Of a stretch of 64,000 nt of DNA, positions 50,431 to 58,626 are shown one piece after another. The position numbers and the translations under genes were made by a program. Under the pieces are notes generated by a model. The model ran no database searches, was not told the DNA's origin, and worked only from the letters and a program-made list of their open reading frames with translations. Position 1 is the first letter of the stretch, and each line of letters opens with the position of its first letter. The stretch covers positions 111,744 through 175,743 of the forward strand of contig NZ_FWXX01000008.1 of the NCBI RefSeq assembly GCF_900176475.1, in the 5' to 3' direction. Origin of the DNA: Tropicibacter naphthalenivorans. Its GTDB lineage: Bacteria; Pseudomonadota; Alphaproteobacteria; Rhodobacterales; Rhodobacteraceae.

Positions 50431-51155
50431 CTAGAGGGACGAGACGAGATGACCGCCGTCCACGACGATCTCGGTTCCCGTCATAAAAGCGCTATCGTCG
50501 GATGCGAGCAACAGCAGCGGTCCGGTCAGATGCGCCATCTGGCCCAAACGACGCTGCGGAACACGCTTGATCAGGGCTTGACCGGCCGGGGTGGCAAAGA
50601 ACGCGCGGTTCAGGTCGGTTTCGATATAGCCGGGGCCAGCGCGTTGACCCGGATGCCGTGGCGCGCCCATTCCAGCGCGAGGCTTTTGGTCAGTTGCACG
50701 ACGCCTGCCTTGGCGGTGGCATAGGCGCTGAGGTTGCCCGCGACGCGCAGGCCAAGGATCGAGGCGATGTTGATGATCGTGCCGGGTTTGCCCGCCTGGG
50801 TCAGAGCTTGCCCCGCCGCTTGCGCCACGCGGAAGACCCCGCTGAGGTCGGTGTTGATGACCCAGTTCCAGTCGCCCTCGGCGGTCTTCAGCGCGGGGCC
50901 GTCATAGGTGACGCCAGCGTTGTTGACGATGATGTCATAGGGCTGGTCAAAGGCGGCCTGCACGCTGGCGGCGTCGGTGACGTCCATCTGGATGGTGCGC
51001 CCCGTGCCGATTTCAGTTACCAGAGCCTCCAGCCGATCCACGCGGCGGGCGGCGCAGGTGACATGCGCACCCTGCCCCGCCAGAACGCGGGCGAAATGCG
51101 CGCCGAGGCCACTGGACGCCCCGGTGACAAGAGCGGTTTTGCCTTGGAGTTTCAT
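50431..51155 (-). pseudogene. SDR family oxidoreductase, frameshifted as read
   Basis: A classical short-chain dehydrogenase of about 241 codons: ALVTGASSGLGAHFARVLAG (cofactor loop), IVNNAGVTYDG, INIASILGLRVAGNLSAYATAKAG (catalytic Ser and YxxxK) and a C-terminal GTEIVVDGGHL. The frame breaks at CC 50630-50631: the first frame ends RVNALAP then AISKPT and stop, while another frame continues GYIETDLNRAFFATPAG. Restoring one G of the coding strand (CCCGGG instead of CCCGG) gives the usual NALAPGYIETDLN. ATG 51155 follows GGGAAAGAT. Probably a 3-hydroxyacyl-CoA dehydrogenase or reductase of the same catabolic block; the gene is otherwise intact. Confidence 0.85.
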
Positions 51156-51250
51156 TAATTATCTTTCCCTCTTACTGCCCGCTTTCGACAACAGGGTCAG
51201 CCGACCGCGGGTGGCGCAAACGCGCCGCCCATGGGGGCGGTCGGCGCGTG

Positions 51251-51267
51251 GCCAATCTGCGATTGGC
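51251..51267. other. Hairpin in the gap between two catabolic genes
   Basis: GCCAATC-TGC-GATTGGC, a perfect seven-pair stem in the 138-bp gap between the acyl-CoA dehydrogenase stop (51294) and the SDR start (51155). It could be a processing or termination site, or an operator for the downstream genes. No T run follows on the minus strand. Confidence 0.35.
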
Positions 51268-51293
51268 TCGATTTTCCAATTTGAAGCGACCGC

Positions 51294-52481
51294 TCAATAT
51301 GACTTGGGCAGTTCAAGCACCCGCTCGGCGATGAACGACATGATCAGCTCGCGGGTCACGGGCGCGATGCGGGGCAGCATGATCTCGCGAAAGTAGCGCT
51401 CGACGTGGTATTCCTTGGCGTAGCCAAAGCCGCCATGAGTGCGCACCGCGCGGTCGCAGGCGTCAAACGCGGCATCGGCGGCGAGGAACTTGGCGCTGTT
51501 CGCCTCGGCCCCGCAGGACTTGCCGCCATCATATAGACGCGCCGCGTGCCAGACCATCAGGTCGGCGGCCTCCAGCGCCATCCAGCTTTGCGCCAAGGGG
51601 TGCTGGATCGACTGGTTCTGGCCGATGGGCCGGCCAAAGACCACACGTTCGTTGGCGTAATTCGCCGCCGCTTCCAGCGCGCGGCGGCCCACGCCGATGG
51701 CCTCGGCGGCGACCAGAACGCGCTCGGGGTTCAGACTGTCCAGCAACAGCTTAAAGCCCGCGCCCTCTTCGCCGATACGGTCTTCTTCGGGGATTTCCAG
51801 CCCGTCGATAAAGATGGAATTCGAGTTCACCGCCGCGCGGCCCATTTTCTCGATCGGGGTGACGGTGATCTTGGCGCGGTCAAAGTCGGTGTAGAACAGC
51901 GTCATCCCGTCGATGGGTCGCTTGCAGTCCTCGATGGGCGTGGTGCGGGTCAACAGCAGGATCTTGTGCGCCTGCTGCGCTGTCGAGGTCCAGACCTTTT
52001 GGCCGTGCACGATATAGCGGTCGCCCTGCTTGACGGCGCGGGTGGTGATATGGGTCGTGTCCAGCCCCGCGTCCGGTTCGGTCACGCCGAAACAGGCGAT
52101 GTGCTTTCCCTCGACCAAGGGCGGGATCATCCGGTCTTTTTGCTCTTTGGTGCCGTGTTTGACCATGGCATGAGGGCCAAAGAGGTTGATGTGAATGCTG
52201 GAACACGCCGCCATCGCCCCCGCCGAATTGCCGATCAGCTGCATCAGCAGCGCCGCGTCAGTCACGCCAAGGTTCGCGCCGCCGTACTCCTCGGGCATGG
52301 TGATGCCCAGCCAGCCGGCCTGCGCCATCGCTTGGTGGAATTCGTGGGGGAATTCGGCCTTGCGTTCCTTTTCCAGCCACCAGTCGTCGTCAAAGCGGTC
52401 ACACAGCGCGCGCACGCTGTCGGCGATTTGCATACGCTCTTCGGTGGCGATGATGCCTGCGGGAAGGTCGGGTTTTTTCAT
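51294..52481 (-). CDS. Acyl-CoA dehydrogenase
   Basis: A complete 395-residue FAD-dependent acyl-CoA dehydrogenase. The middle domain has ACFGVTEPDAGLDTTHITT (about residues 128-146) and KVWTSTAQQAHKILLLTRT; the C-terminal domain has NPERVLVAAEAIGVGRRALE, VFGRPIGQNQSIQHPLAQ and RTHGGFGYAKEYHVERYFRE, where the family consensus around the catalytic region is well kept. ATG 52481 overlaps the end of the HMG-CoA-lyase-like gene and follows GAGGCATGAC. With the lyase, BKACE and CoA-transferase genes it forms a unit that resembles branched-chain or beta-keto acid breakdown. Confidence 0.9.
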   Translation of the reverse strand: MKKPDLPAGIIATEERMQIADSVRALCDRFDDDWWLEKERKAEFPHEFHQAMAQAGWLGITMPEEYGGANLGVTDAALLMQLIGNSAGAMAACSSIHINLFGPHAMVKHGTKEQKDRMIPPLVEGKHIACFGVTEPDAGLDTTHITTRAVKQGDRYIVHGQKVWTSTAQQAHKILLLTRTTPIEDCKRPIDGMTLFYTDFDRAKITVTPIEKMGRAAVNSNSIFIDGLEIPEEDRIGEEGAGFKLLLDSLNPERVLVAAEAIGVGRRALEAAANYANERVVFGRPIGQNQSIQHPLAQSWMALEAADLMVWHAARLYDGGKSCGAEANSAKFLAADAAFDACDRAVRTHGGFGYAKEYHVERYFREIMLPRIAPVTRELIMSFIAERVLELPKSY

Positions 52482-52482
52482 G

Positions 52483-53427
52483 TCATGCCTCGGGTGAACG
52501 GTTGAAAACGCCCGCAAGGGCGAGCTTGCTTGTCAGGGGGTGGCCGACGATGTCCGCGGCCAGCTTGGCGGCGCGGGTCAGGGCGGGAATGTCGATGCCA
52601 GTCTCGATGCCAAGGCGGTCACAGAGCAGCGCCAGTTCCTCGGTCGCCACGTTGCCCGCGGCGGATTTATGGCCCGCAAAGGGGCAGCCGCCCAGACCAC
52701 CGACCGAGGCGTCAAAGCGCGCCACGCCCAGTTCCAGCCCCGCCATGGCGTTGGCAATGCCCAGCTCGCGGGTGTCGTGCAGGTGCAAGGCCACGGGATA
52801 CTCCCAACGGTCACGCACGGCACTGACCAGCGCGCGGACATCCGATGGCCCCGCCGCGCCGATGGTGTCGCACAGGGTGATATTGGCCGGGGGCGCGCCC
52901 GCCTCTTCGCAGACCGCGACCAGCTCTGACAGGCGGTGCAACGCCTTCTCAACCGGGATCACGCCTTCGTAATTGCAGCCAAAGGCGGTGAAGAGATAGA
53001 GCGGCCCAGAGCCCAGCCCATGCTCGGAATAGAGCGCGCGCAGCTTGCGCTGGCGGTCGATCTGCTGGTCCGGCGTCGTATTGTTGTTGCGCGCAAGGAA
53101 GCTGTCAGAGGCCGACCCAAAGGTCAGCGCGGGCGTATACAGCCCGCTGTCCAGCGCCTGCAAAAACCCCTTGGCGTTCAGCCACATAGAGCCGTAGACG
53201 ACGCCGCTGCGCCGGGTGATCCCTGCGGCGATGTCAAGGGCGTCCGCCATCTGCGGCACCACCTTACGGTTCGCGAAAGACGCGCATTCGATTTCCGGCA
53301 CGCCGGTTTCCGAGAGCGCGTCGATCAGGCGGATTTTGTCCTTGGTCTGGATCGAAGGCGGCTCGAACTGAAAGCCTTCGCGCGGGCCGACTTCGGTGAT
53401 GTGGACGAAAGACGGCAGGTCGCTCAT
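52483..53427 (-). CDS. Hydroxymethylglutaryl-CoA lyase family protein
   Basis: A complete 314-residue TIM-barrel lyase of the DRE family. Hydroxymethylglutaryl-CoA lyase splits HMG-CoA to acetyl-CoA and acetoacetate; relatives split other 3-hydroxy-3-methyl acyl-CoAs. Motifs: ITEVGPREGFQFEP (N-terminal metal/Arg site, about residues 10-23), CDTIGAAGPSDV, ALHLHDTRELGIANAMAGLE (His-x-His metal ligands), and the catalytic-Cys loop GGLGGCPFAGHKSAAGNVAT (about 241-260). ATG 53427 overlaps the stop of the upstream frame (ATGA). The Asn/Thr-rich stretch LARNNNTTPDQQ differs from classical HMG-CoA lyases, so a related substrate is possible. Confidence 0.9.
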   Translation of the reverse strand: MSDLPSFVHITEVGPREGFQFEPPSIQTKDKIRLIDALSETGVPEIECASFANRKVVPQMADALDIAAGITRRSGVVYGSMWLNAKGFLQALDSGLYTPALTFGSASDSFLARNNNTTPDQQIDRQRKLRALYSEHGLGSGPLYLFTAFGCNYEGVIPVEKALHRLSELVAVCEEAGAPPANITLCDTIGAAGPSDVRALVSAVRDRWEYPVALHLHDTRELGIANAMAGLELGVARFDASVGGLGGCPFAGHKSAAGNVATEELALLCDRLGIETGIDIPALTRAAKLAADIVGHPLTSKLALAGVFNRSPEA

Positions 53428-55115
53428 TTGCCTGTCCACTTTGGCGCGCGCTTTTCGGCAAAGGCTTGCAGCCCTTCCTTTGCGTCCTCGGTCTGGGGCA
53501 TCAGGCCGATCTGACTTTCGAGGAAAGCGATGGACTGCTCGAACGTCATGCCGGACGTGGCGTTCAGCGCGTATTTGCCCCGGCGGATGGCGCTGGGGGA
53601 TTTCGACACCACGCGCTCGACCAGCCGGTCGGTCTTGGCGTCCAAGTCCTCGGCCACGTAGTTCACTAGGTTGCAGTCCAGCGCCTCCTGCGCCGTCAGC
53701 ATCTCGCCGGTGTAGCACATCTCGGCGAATGTGCGCGCCGGGATCATGGATTGCAGCAAGGCCGCGACCTGCATCGGGAAAAGGCCGACCTTGACCTCTG
53801 GCAGGCCGAATTTCGCGGTCGGGGCGGCCACGGCCATGTCGCAGACCGCCAGAAGGCCCATTCCCCCGGCAAGGCAGAACCCGTTGATCCGGCCAATCAC
53901 CGGAACCGTCGCGCGGCGGGCGGCGCGCAGCAGGTTGGCGTAGTTGGACACGGGTTCGGAGTAGTCAAAGCTGAACACCCCGCCGCCAAGGTCCGCGCCC
54001 GAGCAAAACGCCTTGTCCCCCGTGCCGGTCAACACGATGGCGCGGATGCCGGGGTCGCGCGAGGCCTCGTCAAAGGCCGCCGTCATCGCAAGGATGGCCG
54101 CGTCGTCGATGGCGTTGCGCTTTTCCGGGCGGTTTATGGTCAGGCGCAGGACGCCCCCCGCACGGTCCACCAACAGGCTGTCAGAAGTTGACATCATGCC
54201 CCCTTTGAGTTCCAGAATCTCGCGGGCCTCGTCAGGGGTGGCGACCTCCATCCCCAAGTCCTCGATCATCTTTTTCGCGAAACTGACCTGAGCCGCGTTG
54301 CTTTGCGCCAGCGTGCCGCGCCCCAGCCAGAGGCTATCCTCCAACCCCACACGCACGTTGCCGCCCAGCATTACCGATTGCGCGGCGATCTGCATCTGCT
54401 TGGCCCCCGCGCCCAGCACCGACCAGCGGTAATTGTCGCCAAAGAGGCGGTCGGCGGTGCGCTTCATGTGCAGGACGCCTTCGGGGTGCTGGCCGATGCC
54501 GCCAAGGATGCCGAACACCGACTGGATAAAGACCGGCCCCTTGATCAACCCGCGATCGACGAAATGCTTGCAGGTGTACAGATGCCCGATGTCATAGCAC
54601 TCGATCTCGAACCGCGTGCCATTGTCGGCGCAGCGGGTCAGGATCATCTCGATGTCCTTGAAGGTGTTCTTGAACACCCGGTCGTCGGAGGTGCGCAGGT
54701 AGTCCTCTTCCCAGTCGTGTTTGAACTCAGAAAAGCGGTTCAGCATCGGGTAGAGGCCAAAGTTCATCGACCCCATATTGAGGCTCGCGACCTCGGGTTT
54801 GTGGTGCAACGCGGGGCCAAGCCGTTCCTCGGTGGTCATCAGGGTCGAGCCGCCGGTGGTGATGTTCAGCACCGCGCCGGTGCGCTGCTTGATAACCGGA
54901 GGGATGCCTGTGTAGGCCTCCACCGATTGGTCGGGGATGCCGTTCTCGGGGTTGCGCGCGTGCAGGTGGATGATCGCCGCGCCCGCCTCTGCGGCCCCCA
55001 CGGCGGCGTCGGCGATTTCCTCGGGCGTGACCGGCAGATGCGGCGACATGGACGGCGTGTGGATCGAGCCTGTGACGGCACAGGTGATGATGACTTTGCG
55101 CGAGAGGTTGGCCAT
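53424..55115 (-). CDS. BKACE (beta-keto acid cleavage enzyme) joined in frame to an enoyl-CoA hydratase
   Basis: A single frame of 563 residues holding two complete proteins. Residues 1-305 are a DUF849/BKACE enzyme, which reacts a beta-keto acid with acetyl-CoA to give acetoacetate and a new acyl-CoA: AAIIHLHARNPENG (metal His-x-His), GSMNFGLYPM, FEIECYDIGHLY, FGILGGIGQHPEGVLHM, VRVGLEDSLWLGRG. From about residue 307 (MSTSDSLLVDRAGGVLRLTI) a normal crotonase follows (DKAFCSGADLGGG, NGFCLAGGMGLLAVCDMAVA, FGLPEVKVGLFPMQ). The join at 54199-54203 is a run of five G (coding strand) directly before ATGATG. With four G the first protein would end LKGA-stop in an ATGA overlap, the arrangement used throughout this operon. 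So either a true bifunctional fusion or a one-base homopolymer error. Confidence 0.83.
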   Translation of the reverse strand: MANLSRKVIITCAVTGSIHTPSMSPHLPVTPEEIADAAVGAAEAGAAIIHLHARNPENGIPDQSVEAYTGIPPVIKQRTGAVLNITTGGSTLMTTEERLGPALHHKPEVASLNMGSMNFGLYPMLNRFSEFKHDWEEDYLRTSDDRVFKNTFKDIEMILTRCADNGTRFEIECYDIGHLYTCKHFVDRGLIKGPVFIQSVFGILGGIGQHPEGVLHMKRTADRLFGDNYRWSVLGAGAKQMQIAAQSVMLGGNVRVGLEDSLWLGRGTLAQSNAAQVSFAKKMIEDLGMEVATPDEAREILELKGGMMSTSDSLLVDRAGGVLRLTINRPEKRNAIDDAAILAMTAAFDEASRDPGIRAIVLTGTGDKAFCSGADLGGGVFSFDYSEPVSNYANLLRAARRATVPVIGRINGFCLAGGMGLLAVCDMAVAAPTAKFGLPEVKVGLFPMQVAALLQSMIPARTFAEMCYTGEMLTAQEALDCNLVNYVAEDLDAKTDRLVERVVSKSPSAIRRGKYALNATSGMTFEQSIAFLESQIGLMPQTEDAKEGLQAFAEKRAPKWTGK

Positions 55116-55128
55116 GGTCTATGCTCCT

Positions 55129-56371
55129 TTACAGGGTGGTCGCGTGGGCGCGCAGCGCGGCGCGGTCGTCCGGGTGGGCGATGTCGGCCAGGGCCAGCGC
55201 GCGTTCGCGCACCGACAGGCCGCGCAGCTGCGCGACGCCGTATTCAGTCACCACGGTTTCGACAAAGGTCCGTGACAGCGAGACGATATGCCCGTCCAGC
55301 TGCGGCACGATCCAGGGGCGCCCCCCGTTGGTCTGCGAACGAAGCCCAAGGATGAACTGCCCCCCGTCAACCTGCCCGCCGACCGCAAAGTCGATCAGCC
55401 CGCCCATGGACCCCGTCTGCTTGCCGCCGATGGTCTCGGCGTTCACCTGCCCCAGCAGGTCGATTTCCAGCGCCGAGTTGACCGAGACCACGGTTTTGCG
55501 GCGGACGAAGTCTTCGGGCCGGTGGGTGGTCAGGGCGCTGGCGAGCGCAATGTCGGGGTTATTCGCGACCCAGTCGTACAGCGCCTTGGTGCCGAAAATA
55601 TCGCCCGTCTCGGCCTTTGGGCTGTCTGCGGTGGCGCAGCCGGCCTCGATCAGCGCCATGGTCGGATCGGTGAAGGTGTTGATGAACCGTAAGTCCTTCG
55701 CGCCCTTGTCGATCAAGGCATTGGCGGCGGCCAGAGGGATACCCCCGACCCCAAGGCTGATGCTCGACCCGTCGGGGATCAGCTCGGCCACGCGGCGGCC
55801 AATTTCGCTGTCGATCTCGTCCAGGGGACGGTTGGGGTATTCGGCCAGCGGCACGTCCCCTTCGACGAGGATGTCGATGTCCGAGGTGTGAATGCGCGCG
55901 TCCCCCAAGGTGCGCGGCATGTTCGGGTTCACCTGCGCGATCAACAGCTTGGAACTGCCCGCGATGCCCTTGGCGGCGGTGCAGCAGACGCCAAAGCTGT
56001 GATAGCCATCGGCGTCCGCGGGCGAGACGTGGATCAGCCCTGAGTCAAAGCTGCTCTCGTCCAGAAAACGCGCGGTCCGCGCCCATGTCAGCGGCAGGTA
56101 TTCCGCCTGCACATCGGGGGCGGTCTTGCGCAGCAAGGTGCCGGGCAGGAACCACGTCTTGAACCGGAGGTTGCGCGCGCAGGGCATGGACAGGAACTTG
56201 TACCCCGACAGCAGCATCCCCGAGATCACCGTCAGGTCGGTCAGATCGGCGGCGCGCTCCCAAAGGGCGGCGGTCACCACCGTCGGCTCGGCGCTGAGAT
56301 GCGGGAAGGCGACGGTCATGCCGCTTTCAATCTGCTGGACCGCGTCGGCGGGGGGTCATCCATTTGGGCAT
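55129..56371 (-). pseudogene. Acetyl-CoA hydrolase/transferase family protein, frameshifted near its start as read
   Basis: A class I CoA-transferase-like protein (4-hydroxybutyrate CoA-transferase family). The long frame begins at ATG 56319 (MTVAFPHLSAEPTVVTAALW), but about 17 family-like residues lie upstream in another frame: MPKWMTPADAVQQIESG if the run of six C (56350-56355 on the other strand) is read as five. The resulting ATG 56371 has GGAGG upstream and lies three bases after the CaiB-type gene, so I take it as the true start. Family blocks are SFDSGLIHVSPADADGYHSF, GVGGIPLAAANALIDKGAKD and IDFAVGGQVDGGQFILGL. At the place where I expect the catalytic Glu (HTE-type motif) the protein has INTFTDPTMALIEAG, so its chemistry may differ. 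Confidence 0.82.
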
Positions 56372-56374
56372 GAC

Positions 56375-57337
56375 TCAGGCCTCCTGCGCCTGGACAAGGA
56401 CACCCGCCGCGATCAGCCGGTCCACCTCGGCCTCGGGCAGCACGCGCAGGGCGTAATCGCGGGTGTGTTCGCCAATCGCCGGGGCGGTCGTCGCCTTGGG
56501 ATTGCGCGCGCCGTCAAAGCGCCAAGGGCCGCGCATCACGCGCAAACCATCCTCGCGCGCGTCCTCATAGAGGTCGAGCCATTGCACCTGCGGATGTTCG
56601 GTCAGCTCCAGCCCCGTGACCACCGGCGCATAGGGCACATCGGCGTCGCGCAGCCGGTCCCGCCATTCGGCCTGATCGCGCTTGGCGAATTCGGCCTCGG
56701 CGATGGGACGCAGATCGTAGTAGTGGCGCTTGCGGTCGGGATAGGTGGTAAAGCGCGGATCCTCCAGCAGGTCGGGCCGGTCGATGGCGCGCACGAACCC
56801 TTGCCAGAACTTTTCCAAGCCGGACATATGCACGGCAATCGCCGCCCCGTCGCGGGTCGTCAGGGCAAAGCTTTGCGCCGTGGGGTGGCGGCTTTCGCGG
56901 TGGGGGCTTTGGCCGGTCTCAAAGGTCTGGGTCATGGCGTCCACGGTCAGCGCGCTCATGGCGTCGAGCAGCGAGGTTTTCACCACCGTGCCGCCGCCCG
57001 TGCGCGCCCGCACCACGTCGGCCCCAAGGCCAAGCCGGTCCATCACACCGGGGCGCGAGTTCTCGATCAGCACGTCGAACTGCGGCAAGAGCGCCTTGAT
57101 CATCGCGATCCCGTCGGGGGATTTCAGGTCAACCGAGATGCTTTGCTTGCCGCTGTTGGCTTGGACGAAATAGTGGCTTTGCGTGCCGACCCCGCGGCGA
57201 AAGGCATCGCCCGAGGGCGCCTCGACCTTGACGACATCGGCGCCCAGCGAGGCCAGCAAAGCCCCCGCGTAGGGGCCAGAGATATAGGCGCCGAGTTCCA
57301 GAACCCGGATCCCTTTAAGAGGCGTGGCGGTCTGCAC
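56375..57337 (-). CDS. CaiB/BaiF CoA-transferase family protein with internal deletion
   Basis: A class III CoA-transferase frame of 320 residues; relatives have about 390-400. The N-terminus is normal (GIRVLELGAYISGPYAGALLASLGADVVKVEAP, ENSRPGVMDRLGLGADVVRA). At about residue 110 the sequence jumps straight to RTGGGTVVKTSLLDAMSALT, which in relatives follows about 70-75 residues later. The missing part holds the catalytic Asp (YD region) and the SGFGQxGP loop, so the protein as read cannot be active. The junction near 57005 lies in GC-alternating DNA. The start is a GTG at 57337 without a good ribosome-binding site. It would head the operon down to the HMG-CoA lyase and acyl-CoA dehydrogenase genes. 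Confidence 0.8.
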   Translation of the reverse strand: MQTATPLKGIRVLELGAYISGPYAGALLASLGADVVKVEAPSGDAFRRGVGTQSHYFVQANSGKQSISVDLKSPDGIAMIKALLPQFDVLIENSRPGVMDRLGLGADVVRARTGGGTVVKTSLLDAMSALTVDAMTQTFETGQSPHRESRHPTAQSFALTTRDGAAIAVHMSGLEKFWQGFVRAIDRPDLLEDPRFTTYPDRKRHYYDLRPIAEAEFAKRDQAEWRDRLRDADVPYAPVVTGLELTEHPQVQWLDLYEDAREDGLRVMRGPWRFDGARNPKATTAPAIGEHTRDYALRVLPEAEVDRLIAAGVLVQAQEA

Positions 57338-57450
57338 GGGTGTCCCGTCATCTTGTGTGTCGGGGTCATGTTAGTCGCCCGCGCCGCCCCACTCTAGAAA
57401 GACCGCCCCGCGCCGCCCCTGTGGCTTTCACAGGCAAAGGCTTTGGCCCC

Positions 57451-57486
57451 AAAAACGAACCCCCCCGCAAAACTGCGAGGGGTTCG
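57451..57486 (-). terminator. Intrinsic terminator after the aldo/keto reductase gene
   Basis: On the minus strand CGAACCCC pairs with GGGGTTCG, with an inner stem CGCA/TGCG, followed by TTTTT (57451-57455 on the plus strand as AAAAA). It begins about 30 bases after the reductase stop at 57515. Confidence 0.88.
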
Positions 57487-57514
57487 CGCCGATCCGACAG
57501 GGAGGATGGGTCGA

Positions 57515-58375
57515 TCAGCTTTTGCCGGAATACACCGGGAAGGCCGACGCATCGCCATAGTCCTTGGCGTCAATCGCCTTGAGCGTGTCCATGTCCTCGG
57601 CCGAGATGTCGAAATCCACGTCGGCGTTCGATTTCATGTGATCCGGGTTCGCGGTCTTGGGCAGCGCCAGCAGGTCCTGTTGCAGGATGTAGCGGATGCA
57701 CAGCTGCGGCACGCTGACGTCATATTTCGCCGCGATTTCCTTGATTTGCTCGTTCTCAAGGATCTTGCCGTGACCGATGGGCGAGTAGGCCTCGACCAGC
57801 ATCCCCTTGGATTTGGCATAGTCGATCAGCTCAAACGGCGTGTTGCCCACGTGTGCCAGAACCTGGTTGATCATCGGCTTGATGCGCGCGTTGTCCAGCA
57901 GGTTATCAAGGTCTTGCTTTTGGAAGTTCGACACGCCGATGGCGCGGATTTTCCCGGCGTCGACCGCCTCTTCCAGCGCTTTCCACGCGGCAAGGTTGCC
58001 GTCGAAAAAGCGGTCCTCGCTGCCCCAGTGTTCCCACGGCTGCGGGCTGTGGATGATGAACAGGTCGACATAGTCCAAGCCCATGGTTTCCAAGGATTTA
58101 TCAACGGCGGCCTTCGCGCCTTCGTAGTCCTTGATCTCGGCGGCCAGCTTGGTCTGCACGAAAATCTTGTCACGCGGCACGCCGCTGGTGCGCACGCCTT
58201 CGCCGACGCCGCGCTCGTTCTCATAGGCCTGGGCGGTGTCGATGTGGCGATAGCCGATCTCGATCGCTGCCTTGACCGCATCGGCGACCACGTCGTCCTC
58301 AATCATCCAGGTGCCAAGCGCCAGTTTCGGTACGGCCACGCCGTTGGGCAGGTTCAGGGTGTCTTGCAAGCTCAT
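57515..58375 (-). CDS. Aldo/keto reductase
   Basis: A complete 286-residue NADPH-dependent (beta/alpha)8 reductase of cytosolic aldehydes or ketones, in the 2,5-diketo-gluconate reductase-like branch. The catalytic tetrad is visible: Asp and Tyr in GYRHIDTAQAYENERGVG (about residues 41-58), Lys in IFVQTKL (about 75), and His in LFIIHSPQPW (about 109). Cofactor-binding GVSNFQKQDLDNLL and LPKTANPDHMKSN are present. It starts at ATG 58375 and ends with a good terminator. It stands alone between the CoA-transferase operon and a divergent chemoreceptor gene. Physiological substrate unknown. Confidence 0.92.
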   Translation of the reverse strand: MSLQDTLNLPNGVAVPKLALGTWMIEDDVVADAVKAAIEIGYRHIDTAQAYENERGVGEGVRTSGVPRDKIFVQTKLAAEIKDYEGAKAAVDKSLETMGLDYVDLFIIHSPQPWEHWGSEDRFFDGNLAAWKALEEAVDAGKIRAIGVSNFQKQDLDNLLDNARIKPMINQVLAHVGNTPFELIDYAKSKGMLVEAYSPIGHGKILENEQIKEIAAKYDVSVPQLCIRYILQQDLLALPKTANPDHMKSNADVDFDISAEDMDTLKAIDAKDYGDASAFPVYSGKS

Positions 58376-58626
58376 AAGCGTATCCTTTCAGTCTCTTCGC
58401 GGCGTTTGCCGCTGTCTGAAGGTCAGATAGGGCGATGGGTGCGCAGGAATAATCGACCCGCGCTGCAACCCACCAATGAGCCATTTTCATCAATCCCCGG
58501 CATTCTGCGCAAAGGACCGGGCCAAGGGCCAAAATGCGTAAGATTAGCAGAGAACAGCGGATGATCCTTACGGTTTATTCAGATGTCCGGCGCTACACCC
58601 AAGGCACCTGTCAGCAGGAGAGCCGA

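Noticed and set aside
57451..57486. tRNA-like GGGGTTCG sequence
   Set aside because: No cloverleaf forms; the segment is a stem-loop followed by a T run on the minus strand, that is, a terminator.
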